This document shows positions 32,594 through 41,670 of a DNA stretch of 64,000 bases, in pieces. Every line of letters starts with the position of its first letter. The first letter of the stretch is position 1. The stretch is from assembly GCA_036704045.1 (NCBI GenBank), contig DATNQM010000009.1, forward strand, positions 24,817 through 88,816, written 5' to 3'. The stretch comes from Ancylothrix sp036704045 (GTDB lineage: Bacteria > Cyanobacteriota > Cyanobacteriia > Cyanobacteriales > Oscillatoriaceae). A program made the position numbers and the translations under genes. The notes beneath the pieces are model-generated. The model had not been told where the DNA came from. It worked only from the letters and a program-made list of their open reading frames with translations, and made no database searches.

Positions 32594-34345
32594 ATGAATG
32601 CAGACAAGCCGTTAGGCTCAGTAATTCAAGGATCGTTAAGTGAAGGGCTAGAAGTACGTCTTCACCCGGATGTTTCGGTGGAAGATATGCGAGTTGGGAA
32701 GTTTTTGGTGGTGCGTGGGGTGCGTTCCCACTTTTTTTGTATGCTTACCGATGTTTCTTTAGGCACATCGAGTCCGCGAATTATGGCAAACCCACCTTTG
32801 CCAGAAGATGATTTTTTGCAGGCGGTATTAGCAGGAAGTGGCACCTATGGAACGGTTGAACTTTCACCGATGCTGATGTTGACTCCAGAAGTTGCAGAAA
32901 ATGGCTGGAGTCCTAATACAATTTTAGAAACTGAATCGAAAAAATCTAAAAAGAAATCGGCAGAAAATTCGGCAGCTTTAGCTTCGTATAAGGCGGCAAC
33001 AAGTGCACAAATGGAGTTGTTGCCGGTGAAAACAATTCCTAGCCATTTTTCCCAAGTTTTTGATGCTACAGAGCGAGATTTTAGGTGTGTTTTTGGTTGG
33101 GAAGATGACCCTCTTCGCAAAAATTTTGCGATTGGTCAACCGCTTGACATGGAGGTGCCGGTGTGCATAGATTTAAATCGATTTGTAGAGCGTAGTAATG
33201 GCGTTTTTGGTAAATCGGGTACCGGCAAATCGTTTTTAACTCGTCTTTTACTTTCGGGTGTAATTCGCAAACAAGCGGCGGTAAATTTAATTTTTGATAT
33301 GCACTCGGAGTATGGCTGGGAAGCCATGACAGAGGCGAAACAAGGTAGTACAGTTAAAGGTTTGCGGCAATTATTTCCTAGTTCGGTAGAAATTTATACT
33401 TTAGATCCAGAATCGACTCGCCGGCGGGGAGTAAGAGATGCTCAAGAATTGTATCTTAGTTACGATCACATTGATGTTGAAGATGTTGCGTTAGTGCAAC
33501 GCGAGTTAAATATTTCCGATGCGGCGATAGAAAATGCTTTAATTTTGCGGGGGGAATTTCAGTCTTCTTGGATTAATCAACTTTTGGCAATGGAGAATGA
33601 GGAAATCCAGAGTTTTTGTGAGGAGAAACGGGGAAATAAAGCCTCAATTATGGCTTTGCAACGTAAGTTGATGAAGTTGAATGACCTCAAATATTTACGT
33701 CCTTCTTGCAAGATTAATTATATTGATAAAATCTTACAAAGTTTGAGTGCAGGTAAGCACGTTATTATTGAGTTTGGTACTCAGTCGAATATGCTTTCTT
33801 ATATGTTGGCAACAAATATGATTTCTCGCCGCATCCATGAAAGCTATGTCAAAAAATCGGAATTATATTTGCAAACAAAAAGTATTAATGACCGGCCCAG
33901 ACAATTAGTAATTACTATTGAAGAAGCACACCGTTTTTTAGATCCAGCTTGTGTAAGGTCTACAATTTTTGGGACAATTGCTAGGGAGATGAGGAAATAT
34001 TTTGTGACGCTTTTAATTGTTGATCAGCGTCCTTCAGGAATTGATAATGAGGTGATGTCTCAAATTGGAACTCGGATCACAGCTTTATTAAATGATAATA
34101 AAGATATTGATGCAATTTTTACTGGGGTTTCTGGAGGTAATAATTTAAAATCAGTATTAGCAAAACTCGATTCAAAACAACAAGCTTTAATATTAGGTCA
34201 TGCTGTACCGATGCCGGTGGTAGTACAAACTCGTCCCTATGATGAGAAGTTTTATACAGAAATTGGGGATCCAGATTATGAGAAAATGCCAGAAGAAGAA
34301 TTAATAGCAGCAGCAGAAGCAGCCAAATATGATTTAGGATTTTAA
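32594..34345 (+). CDS. HerA-like ATPase (DUF87 type)
   Basis: 583 aa. The N-terminal beta-barrel-like region (about 1-110, SEGLEVRLHPDVSVEDMRVGKF) fits the HAS-barrel found in HerA-family DNA translocases. After a charged linker comes the P-loop NTPase with Walker A GKSGTGKS (206-213) and Walker B ITIEEAHRF (about 438-446). A sensor-like VDQRPSGID and a late arginine-containing GTRITALLND segment follow. HerA proteins work with NurA nucleases or in genome maintenance; no NurA gene is adjacent. The form is widespread in cyanobacteria as a lone gene, so its role here is unproven. Confidence 0.85.
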   Translation: MNADKPLGSVIQGSLSEGLEVRLHPDVSVEDMRVGKFLVVRGVRSHFFCMLTDVSLGTSSPRIMANPPLPEDDFLQAVLAGSGTYGTVELSPMLMLTPEVAENGWSPNTILETESKKSKKKSAENSAALASYKAATSAQMELLPVKTIPSHFSQVFDATERDFRCVFGWEDDPLRKNFAIGQPLDMEVPVCIDLNRFVERSNGVFGKSGTGKSFLTRLLLSGVIRKQAAVNLIFDMHSEYGWEAMTEAKQGSTVKGLRQLFPSSVEIYTLDPESTRRRGVRDAQELYLSYDHIDVEDVALVQRELNISDAAIENALILRGEFQSSWINQLLAMENEEIQSFCEEKRGNKASIMALQRKLMKLNDLKYLRPSCKINYIDKILQSLSAGKHVIIEFGTQSNMLSYMLATNMISRRIHESYVKKSELYLQTKSINDRPRQLVITIEEAHRFLDPACVRSTIFGTIAREMRKYFVTLLIVDQRPSGIDNEVMSQIGTRITALLNDNKDIDAIFTGVSGGNNLKSVLAKLDSKQQALILGHAVPMPVVVQTRPYDEKFYTEIGDPDYEKMPEEELIAAAEAAKYDLGF

Positions 34346-34385
34346 CAAAATTAACTACTGATCAAAAAATAAAATTTATTTGGGG

Positions 34386-34404
34386 GGCAGGCATTTTGCC
34401 TGCC
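34386..34404. terminator. Hairpin between convergent HerA-like gene and serS
   Basis: Perfect GGCAGGC / GCCTGCC stem with a five-base loop. There are no long T-runs, so efficiency is uncertain. It resembles the hairpin after pheT. Confidence 0.5.
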
Positions 34405-34423
34405 TTAGATCGGTGGTTAAAAG

Positions 34424-35701
34424 TTACAAAACCTCGCGTCCTAAATAGGGTTGTAAAACTTCAGGAATACGAATGGTGCCATTAGCTAATTGATAATTTT
34501 CCAAAATTGCAGACATAGTGCGTCCAATAGCTAAACCGGAACCATTAAGAGTGTGTAAAAATTGAGTGCCTTTTTTACCAGTTTCTTTAAAGCGAATGTT
34601 AGCACGTCTAGCTTGAAAATCATGGCAATTTGAGCAACTGGAAATCTCACGATATTTGCCGGCAGAAGGTAGCCAAACTTCTAAATCGTAGCATTTGGCG
34701 GCGCTAAATCCAATGTCGCCGGTGCATAGTTCTAAAATGCGATAGGGAAGTTTTAATGCTTGTAAAATTGCTTCGGCGTCGGCTACGAGTTTTTGGTGTT
34801 CTTGTTCGGAAGTTTCGGGGGAGGTAAACTTAACTAATTCAACTTTATTGAATTGGTGGAGACGAATTAAACCGCGTGTATCTTTGCCATAGCTGCCGGC
34901 TTCGCGGCGAAAACAAGGAGTATATGCACAGTGATTGATGGGGAGTTTTTCTGCTTCGAGAATTTCATCTCGGTAGAGGTTTGTGATGGGTACTTCTGCG
35001 GTGGGTGCCAACCATAAATCATCTTCGGCACATTTAAAACTTTCTTCAGAAAATTTAGGTAATTGTCCTGTGCCGGTGAGGGAGGCGGTATTAATTAAAA
35101 CTGGGGGTATTACTTCGGTGTAACCGGCTTTGATTTGTCGGTCTAACATAAAGCTTATTAAAGCACGTTCTAGGGCGGCACCGGCCCCGATTAATGTTAC
35201 AAATCTACTTTGGGCAATTTTGGCGGAACGTTCAAAGTTTAATATGCCCATTTTTTCGCCGATTTCCCAATGAGGTAAAACGGAATTTTGGGGGATATAT
35301 TCGTCTCCCCATCGGCGAATTTCGATGTTTTCATTTTCATCTTTGCCGACGGGAGTTGTGGCGCTGGGGAGGTTAGGAAATGTTAGGAGTTGGGTTTGAA
35401 TTTGTTCTTTTAGTTGTTTTTCTTGGGGTTCTAATTCGGAGAGTTGGGTTTTAAGTTGGTTTCCTTCTTCTTTTAGTGAGATAATTTCTGGATCGTCTGG
35501 TTTTGTGCCGGCTTTCATTTTTTGGCCGACTAATTTACCGATTTCGTTGCTGCGTGCTTGCAGTTGAGAGCGGTTTTTTTCGAGTTCTCTTTGTTGGATG
35601 TCTAGTTGTAAGATTGAGTCTAAATTGTAGTTTCCGCCGCGTAGGTTGAGGCGTTGTTGAATTGCTTCTGGGTTTTCGCGGATTTGTTTAAGATCAAGCA
35701 C
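34424..35701 (-). CDS. serS: Serine-tRNA ligase
   Basis: Class II synthetase that charges tRNA-Ser and tRNA-Sec. The N-terminal coiled-coil arm that grips the long variable arm of tRNA-Ser lies at about 25-105 (LQARSNEIGKLVGQKMKAG). The catalytic core shows motif 2 (ACFRREAGSYGKDTRGLIRLHQF), the serine-recognition ISSCSNCHDFQARR and motif 3 (NGSGLAIGRTMSAILENYQ). Length 425 aa is standard. It is a single gene, convergent with the HerA-like ATPase. Confidence 0.97.
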   Translation of the reverse strand: MLDLKQIRENPEAIQQRLNLRGGNYNLDSILQLDIQQRELEKNRSQLQARSNEIGKLVGQKMKAGTKPDDPEIISLKEEGNQLKTQLSELEPQEKQLKEQIQTQLLTFPNLPSATTPVGKDENENIEIRRWGDEYIPQNSVLPHWEIGEKMGILNFERSAKIAQSRFVTLIGAGAALERALISFMLDRQIKAGYTEVIPPVLINTASLTGTGQLPKFSEESFKCAEDDLWLAPTAEVPITNLYRDEILEAEKLPINHCAYTPCFRREAGSYGKDTRGLIRLHQFNKVELVKFTSPETSEQEHQKLVADAEAILQALKLPYRILELCTGDIGFSAAKCYDLEVWLPSAGKYREISSCSNCHDFQARRANIRFKETGKKGTQFLHTLNGSGLAIGRTMSAILENYQLANGTIRIPEVLQPYLGREVL

Positions 35702-35845
35702 GAGATTTTGTTGTAATTTTGTGGTTGGCAGTTTATTAGATTATCTTATCTTGTGGGGGTTGGGCAATGTGTGGGGATGGAGAAAAAGCCGGTGTCACAC
35801 AACTCAACTGGGATGGTAAGGCATTCTGTCTCCAGTCGCCCCTTA

Positions 35846-37642
35846 CTACTCTGCCATTAAAATTAACCGTTTTGGGTCTAATTTTACATACCAAGGTAAA
35901 GGTTTATCTTTAATTTTATCCCATTGTTCTTTATAAATTTCTGCCTGTAAATGATAGTCTTGCAAATGGGTGGCGGGGGAATGAAGTTTTAAATAAAGTG
36001 TCATTCTAAATGGAGTTTCACTACTTTGGGCTAACCAACAAGGAAAGGTATTTTTTCCTTCAAAAGAGTCTGTTAAAATTAAGTGATGGGCGCGAATTGC
36101 TACCCAAATTAAAGATTCAGAAACCGGCTCAATTACCTGCAATTTACAGCCCCAGTCGAGGGCTTCTACAGAATCAGAACTGCGCTTGTTAATTCGAGAA
36201 AAATTTTTACAGCCGGTTAATAGCGCAACGGCATAACTAGATGGATGTTTAAGAATATTTTCTTTTGGTGCTAAAGCCGCAATTTTGCCCCCATCAACTA
36301 CCATTAAATTTTGACAAAGGCGATAGGCTTCTTCAAGATTGTGGGTAACAAATAAGGCAACTCCTTGATAGTTTATCAAGATTTCTTTTAATTGTTTTTC
36401 GAGTTGATGGCGTAAATAAGTATCAAGGGCTGAAAAGGGTTCATCTAATAATAAGGCTGCCGGTTCTATGGCTAGGGCTCTTGCTAAGGCTACCCGTTGT
36501 TGTTGTCCGCCAGAAAGTTGATGCGGATAGCGCTTTTCTAAGCCTTGTAATTGCATTTGGGTGATGTGTTGCTTAACAACTTGGTTTCGTTGATTGTTGG
36601 GCAAATTATGCAAGCCAAAGGCAATATTTTGAGCGACATTGAGGTGGGGAAATAAGGCATAATTTTGAAAAACAATTCCTACGCGGCGCCGGTGGGGGGG
36701 GATGTTGATTTTTTGATGAGAATCAAATAAAACTTGATTATTTAAAATAATTTTGCCTTGGCTGGGAGTTTCTAAACCGGCAATGCAGCGCAATATCATA
36801 CTTTTTCCTGCCCCAGATGCGCCTAAAATTCCTAAAGTTTCTATACCGGCATTCATGGCAATTTTCAAAGAAAAGCCGGTTAGTTCTTTTTCTATTTCAA
36901 CTTTTAAAAATTCATTATTGCTGAGAGGTAAAAAAGGTATAAAATGATGTTTTTTTATTTTGTTAAGTGGAAGGGTACGACTTATTTTTGATGGCAAGAA
37001 ATTTAATGTTGTGAGAACAATTAAAGAAATGGCTAAAATAATAATTACCCACAGGGAAGCTTGCCTAATATCTCCTGTTTCTACAGCAAAATAAATTGCC
37101 ATTGGTATTGTTTGGGTTTGCCCAGGAATATTGCCCGCCAGCATTAAAGTTGCGCCAAATTCACCTAATGCACGGGTAAAAGATAGAAGCGTGCCGGCTA
37201 AAATTCCGGGCCATGCTAAGGGTAACATAATATGCCAAAAAACTCTCCATTCTGATGCTCCTAATGTGCGACCGGCACTCAATAAATTCGTATCAATTTG
37301 CTCAAAGGCACCCAAGGATGTTTTATACATTAAAGGAAATGCTACTACTGTTGCTGTAATTACAGTGGCCGGCCATGAGAAGATAATATTAATGTTAATT
37401 TGTGATAAAATTTTCCCCACCGGCCAGTTTTTTCCAAATAATAATAACAATAAAAATCCGACAACTGTAGGCGGCAAAACTAATGGAGAAATTAATAAGC
37501 CTTCTATCAAAGGTTTGGCTTTGCCGCGATATTCTAGCATCCATCTGGCGGTAAAAGTTCCTAAAAAAAAGGTTATAATCGTTGCGGTAGAAGCTGTTTT
37601 AAGAGATATCCATAGGGGTGATAAATCGAGTTGATTTTCCAT
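35846..37642 (-). CDS. modBC: Molybdate ABC transporter, fused permease and ATPase
   Basis: The N-terminal 1-220 is the ModB permease: five or six helices with the coupling motif ASEWRVFWHIMLPLAWPGILAG and FTRALGEFGATLMLAG. From about 245 it is the ModC ATPase: Walker A GASGAGKS, Q-loop FQNYALFPHLNV, signature LSGGQQQRVALARALA, Walker B ALLLDEPFSALD and the H-loop VTHNLEEA. The tail (about 470-590, IRAHHLIL) is related to the molybdate-binding regulatory domain of ModC. The fused form is common in cyanobacteria. It follows modA after 254 bases containing two repeat units. Confidence 0.94.
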   Translation of the reverse strand: MENQLDLSPLWISLKTASTATIITFFLGTFTARWMLEYRGKAKPLIEGLLISPLVLPPTVVGFLLLLLFGKNWPVGKILSQININIIFSWPATVITATVVAFPLMYKTSLGAFEQIDTNLLSAGRTLGASEWRVFWHIMLPLAWPGILAGTLLSFTRALGEFGATLMLAGNIPGQTQTIPMAIYFAVETGDIRQASLWVIIILAISLIVLTTLNFLPSKISRTLPLNKIKKHHFIPFLPLSNNEFLKVEIEKELTGFSLKIAMNAGIETLGILGASGAGKSMILRCIAGLETPSQGKIILNNQVLFDSHQKINIPPHRRRVGIVFQNYALFPHLNVAQNIAFGLHNLPNNQRNQVVKQHITQMQLQGLEKRYPHQLSGGQQQRVALARALAIEPAALLLDEPFSALDTYLRHQLEKQLKEILINYQGVALFVTHNLEEAYRLCQNLMVVDGGKIAALAPKENILKHPSSYAVALLTGCKNFSRINKRSSDSVEALDWGCKLQVIEPVSESLIWVAIRAHHLILTDSFEGKNTFPCWLAQSSETPFRMTLYLKLHSPATHLQDYHLQAEIYKEQWDKIKDKPLPWYVKLDPKRLILMAE

Positions 37643-37655
37643 TTTTTTCTGTTGG

Positions 37656-37721
37656 ATATTGGTTTTTTTTTCACGCAGAGGGTACGGAGGTAGGCGCAGA
37701 GGGCACAGAGGGGGTTTTTTT
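37656..37721 (+). repeat. CACAGAGG-type dispersed repeat, copy 3
   Basis: Flanked by T-runs: ATATTGG, then T9, then CACGCAGAGGGTACGGAGG and GCGCAGAGGGCACAGAGGGGG, then T8. It is nearly identical to copy 4, which lies 116 bases to the right, and related to the copies at 5.7-5.9 kb. Confidence 0.75.
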
Positions 37722-37770
37722 TGGTAGGAGTGGAATTTCTGTGTTAATTATTCTTTTCTGTTATGGCTTA

Positions 37771-37841
37771 ATATTGGGTTTTTTTTTCACGCAGAGGGTA
37801 CGGAGGTAGGTGCAGAGGGCACAGAGGGGGTTTTTTTTTGG
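37771..37841 (+). repeat. CACAGAGG-type dispersed repeat, copy 4
   Basis: Same orientation as copy 3 and almost base-for-base the same, including the flanking T-runs. The pair fills most of the modA-modBC gap. Confidence 0.75.
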
Positions 37842-37895
37842 TTGTATAAATAAGGGTGAATCTGCCTCTACAAAGTTGATTGGTATAAGTTAGGT

Positions 37896-38684
37896 TTAAA
37901 TGCGAAATCCGTATTTTTGAAAGATTGCTTTTGCTGTATTTCCTTTGAGGAAGTTTACAAAGTCTCTGCTTGCTTGAAGATTTTTGCTATTCTTTAAAAC
38001 CGCTACTGGATAAACAATTGGAGAGTGTAAGTTTTCTGGGGCTGTGGCGCGAATTTGGACTTTATTTGATTCTTTTGCATCTGTTAAGTAAACAATGCCG
38101 GCATCGATATTGCCTGTTTCAACAAATGTCAAAACTTGTCGCACATTATTGGCAAAGACTAACTTAGATTTAATGTCGTTAAAAAGCCCTAAGTTTGTCA
38201 AAACTTCCTGAGCATATTGCCCCGCCGGCACGCTTTTTGGTTCTCCGATTGCAATACGTTTAATATCTGATTTTTTTAATTCTTCAAAATTCCTAATTTC
38301 TACCCCGTTTTTTGGGGTAATTAAAACTAGCCGGTTTGTCAGCAAGTTAATCCGCGTATCCGGTAGCAATAAGCCTTTTTGTTGTAAAGCATCCATCGGT
38401 TTTTTTGCAGCAGAAATAAATACGTCTACTGGCGCGCCTTGTTCGATTTGTTGTTGCAATGCACCCGAAGCGCCAAAATTATAATTAACTCCAAATTGTG
38501 CCTTACTTTGTTGATAAAGTGGCTTGATTTCTTGCAAAGCATTTGAGAGACTAATGGCAGCCGATACTGTTAAACTTGTTTGTTGGGATACTGGCACTAA
38601 CAAGAAATTTTTATGCAGTAAAAAAGACAGGAAAAGTCCACCAATTAAACACAGAATAACTATATTTTTTTTGTTCATTATCAA
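37896..38684 (-). CDS. modA: Molybdate-binding protein
   Basis: Periplasmic substrate-binding protein of the molybdate ABC transporter. A hydrophobic N-terminal segment (IVILCLIGGLFLSFLL) serves as signal or anchor. The mature protein starts with LTVSAAISLSNALQEI, the oxyanion-binding Ser region of ModA. FGASGALQQQIEQGAPVDVFISA and the later NIDAGIVYLTDAK are also diagnostic. Length 262 aa is normal. It lies upstream of modBC on the same strand and only 38 bases downstream of the metal-binding lipoprotein gene, so all three may share a transcript. Confidence 0.94.
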   Translation of the reverse strand: MIMNKKNIVILCLIGGLFLSFLLHKNFLLVPVSQQTSLTVSAAISLSNALQEIKPLYQQSKAQFGVNYNFGASGALQQQIEQGAPVDVFISAAKKPMDALQQKGLLLPDTRINLLTNRLVLITPKNGVEIRNFEELKKSDIKRIAIGEPKSVPAGQYAQEVLTNLGLFNDIKSKLVFANNVRQVLTFVETGNIDAGIVYLTDAKESNKVQIRATAPENLHSPIVYPVAVLKNSKNLQASRDFVNFLKGNTAKAIFQKYGFRI

Positions 38685-38722
38685 CTTTTTTGAAAATTAC
38701 ACTTTACCACAAATCAGAAAAC

Positions 38723-39682
38723 TTAAGGATTAAAAGGTTGAGATTTTCCCCCCAAGGCATCCACAATAGTTCGAGTATTAGCTACAATCATTTTTATATA
38801 CGAATCACCTTCGCTTCCTGGTGCGCCAATTGAATCAGAATACAGCTGTTTTGGTGATAATTTAACTCCAGATTCTTGAGCAACAGTTGTAATTAAAGTT
38901 GGGTTAATTGTTGTTTCTGCAAAAAGAGCTTTTACTCGTTTAGATTTAATAGAATTGACTAAGTTTTTCACTGTTTGTGCGCTTGGTTGTTCCTCTGTAC
39001 TAATGCCTATTAAAGTGCCTATAATTTCTAAATTATAAGCCTTAGCATAATATTGAAACGCGTCGTGAGTAGTTACTAACAAACGCTGGTTTGGTGGTAT
39101 AGTTGCAATTTGCTCACTAACCCATTGATCTAAACTTTCTAATTCTGCGGTAAGTTTGGCAGCATTTGTAGTGAATTTTTCTTTGTCTTCTGGAGAAAGC
39201 TGAATCAATTCATCTCGAATTGCATTAGACATTTTAATTACATTTTTAACATCTCCCCAAACATGAGGATCGGGTACTTTTTCTGCTTTTTTTTGTAATT
39301 CTAAAGGCTGAATAACTTCACCCACCGGCACCTGTTTTGCTTTTCCTCCTGATGTTTTCATCAGTTTAATTAAACCAGGCTCTAAATTGTAGCCATTATA
39401 TAAAATTAATTGTGCTTTTTCTAAAGCAACACTATCCGCCGGCACCGGCTCATAAACATGGGGATCTGTCCCTGGTTTTAAAATGCCAATTAGCTTAATT
39501 TCATCCCCAGCAATGTCATCAGTCAAATCTTCAATAATTGTACTAGTTGCAACTACATTCGGTTTATTTTCTTGGGTTTTTTGCTCGTTTTTCGATGGGG
39601 AAATACATCCACTTATCGAAACACAGATAAACATTAAACATCCTATTAAACTAATATTTTTGTTTTTTTGAATCAGGCTCAT
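38723..39682 (-). CDS. Zn/Mn-binding lipoprotein of an ABC transporter
   Basis: Cluster 9 (TroA-type) metal-binding protein. A lipobox (SISGC, Cys26) means it is lipid-anchored. Likely metal ligands are H75 (GTDPHVYEP), H140 (PDPHVWGD), H206 (TTHDAF) and D283 (YSDSIG). A His at the third position fits ZnuA/TroA, whereas Mn-type MntC/PsaA has Glu there. On the other hand there is no His-rich loop typical of many ZnuA. The transported metal is therefore uncertain. The ATPase and permease genes lie divergently to the right (39.8-41.5 kb), across a short shared promoter region. Confidence 0.88.
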   Translation of the reverse strand: MSLIQKNKNISLIGCLMFICVSISGCISPSKNEQKTQENKPNVVATSTIIEDLTDDIAGDEIKLIGILKPGTDPHVYEPVPADSVALEKAQLILYNGYNLEPGLIKLMKTSGGKAKQVPVGEVIQPLELQKKAEKVPDPHVWGDVKNVIKMSNAIRDELIQLSPEDKEKFTTNAAKLTAELESLDQWVSEQIATIPPNQRLLVTTHDAFQYYAKAYNLEIIGTLIGISTEEQPSAQTVKNLVNSIKSKRVKALFAETTINPTLITTVAQESGVKLSPKQLYSDSIGAPGSEGDSYIKMIVANTRTIVDALGGKSQPFNP

Positions 39683-39723
39683 AAGCTACCTCTATCTATC
39701 GAATTATGCCGGTTTATAGATTT

Positions 39724-39744
39724 TTTCATTTTTCTTTCATTTTT
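39724..39744. promoter_or_regulatory. 11-base-spaced direct repeat in the metal transporter promoter region
   Basis: TTTCATTTTT occurs twice (39724-39733 and 39735-39744), one helical turn apart, between the divergent lipoprotein and ATPase genes. This spacing suits a dimeric response regulator such as ManR, but I cannot confirm a known consensus. No Zur-type palindrome was seen. Confidence 0.4.
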
Positions 39745-39845
39745 GAGGTATGCTGGTAAAAAGTCAACCCTATTACCCGATTTTCACCACCCAAAAGAAA
39801 AAATGGGTAACTAAAAAAGCACATTATATAACTAATTCCTTCACC

Positions 39846-40661
39846 ATGAACAGTTCTAAGCAGCTAAAAAACACTAAATGTCTCCCTTGGCAAACCCATT
39901 GTTACCAAAGCTTTGAGGCTGCTAAACCGGCACAAAGCATCAGCGTTAGCCATCTAGGAGTTAACTACCGCAATGTGGAAGCCTTACGAGATATTAATTG
40001 TATCATTCGTCCGGGTAGGCTCACAGGCATTATTGGGCCTAATGGGGCCGGTAAAAGCACCCTCCTCAAAGCTATGCTAGGCTTAGTTTCTAGCCACAGC
40101 GGTCAAGTTATGTGGGGTACACAATCTCTCTCACAACAACTCCATAACATTGCTTACGTTCCTCAACGCTCACAAATAGACTGGACTTATCCCGCCACCG
40201 TTTGGGATGTCGTGATGATGGGAAGAGTCAAAAAAACTGGCCTTTTTCGTCGTTTTTCTACTGTCAGCGGCAAAATTGCCGAAAATTCTTTATCTCGCGT
40301 CGGAATGCTCGACTATCGTAATCGTCGCATAGGTGATCTCTCTGGAGGACAACAACAACGAGTCTTTTTAGCCCGCTCCCTCGCTCAAGAAGCGGAAATT
40401 TTTTGTTTTGATGAACCTTTTGTGGGCATCGATCAAAAAACCCAAAATATCATTTTTAACATCTTTCAAGAACTAGCAGCAGCCGGAAAAATAGTATTAG
40501 TTGTTAACCACGATTTAGGGCAATCAATTACTCATTTTGACGACTTAGTTTTACTCAATCAAGAAGTCATTGCCACCGGCACTCGTCAACAAGTCCTCAC
40601 TCCAGAAAACCTCTACCTTGCCTATGGTGGTCATGTTATGTTTTTCGCCGAAGCAGCTTAA
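39846..40661 (+). CDS. Zn/Mn ABC transporter ATP-binding protein
   Basis: The frame is open from 39750, but the ATG at 39846 gives a normal-length protein (271 aa). Standard ABC motifs are present: Walker A GPNGAGKST, Q-loop YVPQRSQIDWTYPATV (typical of metal-type ATPases), signature LSGGQQQRVFLARSLA, Walker B EIFCFDEPFVGID and the H-loop VVNHDLGQ. It lies 29 bases upstream of the permease gene and forms an operon with it. No clear ribosome binding site is seen at the chosen start. Metal identity depends on the lipoprotein partner. Confidence 0.92.
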   Translation: MNSSKQLKNTKCLPWQTHCYQSFEAAKPAQSISVSHLGVNYRNVEALRDINCIIRPGRLTGIIGPNGAGKSTLLKAMLGLVSSHSGQVMWGTQSLSQQLHNIAYVPQRSQIDWTYPATVWDVVMMGRVKKTGLFRRFSTVSGKIAENSLSRVGMLDYRNRRIGDLSGGQQQRVFLARSLAQEAEIFCFDEPFVGIDQKTQNIIFNIFQELAAAGKIVLVVNHDLGQSITHFDDLVLLNQEVIATGTRQQVLTPENLYLAYGGHVMFFAEAA

Positions 40662-40690
40662 AAATATCCCCCTTATTCTCAATTTTTACT

Positions 40691-41542
40691 ATGTTAGAAT
40701 CCTTAATTGAGCCATTACAATATGGCTTTATGCAACGTTCCCTGATTATTGCAATTTTAGTGGGATTAACTTGTGCTGTTGTCGGCAGTTATTTGATGGT
40801 ACAAAGACTCGCCTTACTCGGTGATGCCATTAGTCATTCTGTCTTACCAGGTCTAGCAATTTCCTTTATTTTAGGCGGCAATATTTTCATCGGCGCTTTT
40901 ATTGCCGGCATCCTCAGTACCGTTGCTATTGCTTGGATTCGCACTCGTTCTCCTATCAAAGAAGATGCGGCAATGGGCATTGTTTTATCATCATTTTTTG
41001 CCCTGGGAATCACTTTAATTACTCTTGTGCAAAAAGACAACAAAATTGACCTCAATCATTTCTTGTTTGGTAATATTCTCGGTGTTTCTCCCGACGAAGT
41101 TAGAGACACAGCTTTAATAGCTGCATTAGTTTTATTTGTAGTAATTATCCTCTACAAAGAACTCCTATTTTATACCTTTGACCCCACCGGCGCAAAAGCA
41201 GTCGGTTTGCCTGTTAATTGGCTAAATTTTGGGTTAATGGTATTAATAGCCTTGACAGTTGTAGCCAGCATGAAAGCAGTGGGAGTTGTCTTAGTTTTAT
41301 CTCTGTTAATTACACCAGGTGCCACCGCTTATTTACTTGTTCCGCGCCTCCATCAAATTATGTTTTTAGGTGCAATTATTGGCATCATTTCTAGCATTGC
41401 CGGAATGTATCTGAGTTATTTCTATAACCTACCTTCTGGCCCGGCTATTGTTTTAGTTGTCTCAGGATTATTTGTTTTAGCTTTGTTTTTTAGCCCCAGT
41501 TATGGAGTTTTTACCCAAAAACTTTTTGCCAATAACAAGTAA
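40691..41542 (+). CDS. Zn/Mn ABC transporter permease
   Basis: An ABC-3 family permease of 283 aa with about eight membrane helices. Typical segments are LVGLTCAVVGSYLMVQRLALLGDAISHSVLPG (quoted in parts: VGSYLMVQRLALLGD and AISHSVLPGLAI), the coupling region VRDTALIAALVL, and VVLVLSLLITPGATAYLL. It forms the membrane channel for the ATPase encoded just upstream. A hairpin follows the stop codon. Confidence 0.92.
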   Translation: MLESLIEPLQYGFMQRSLIIAILVGLTCAVVGSYLMVQRLALLGDAISHSVLPGLAISFILGGNIFIGAFIAGILSTVAIAWIRTRSPIKEDAAMGIVLSSFFALGITLITLVQKDNKIDLNHFLFGNILGVSPDEVRDTALIAALVLFVVIILYKELLFYTFDPTGAKAVGLPVNWLNFGLMVLIALTVVASMKAVGVVLVLSLLITPGATAYLLVPRLHQIMFLGAIIGIISSIAGMYLSYFYNLPSGPAIVLVVSGLFVLALFFSPSYGVFTQKLFANNK

Positions 41543-41578
41543 CAAATATAGTTTATAAAATAATTTATATAATTAAGA

Positions 41579-41609
41579 AATAGCTGGTTTCTGAGGGAAA
41601 TCGGCTATT
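41579..41609 (+). terminator. Hairpin after the metal transporter permease
   Basis: AATAGCTGGTTTC / GAAATCGGCTATT, a 13-base stem with small mismatches and a five-base loop, 37 bases after the stop codon. There is no clear T-run. Confidence 0.5.
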
Positions 41610-41670
41610 GAAATTGTGCCAATTATAAAATATTAGGTATAATATATAGAAGAAAAAAATAGAGGCTTTT

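Noticed and set aside
35790..35802. GCCGGTGTCACAC shared with 22253-22265 upstream of sbtA
   Set aside because: Thirteen bases including the common GCCGGT word, without shared flanks; probably chance.
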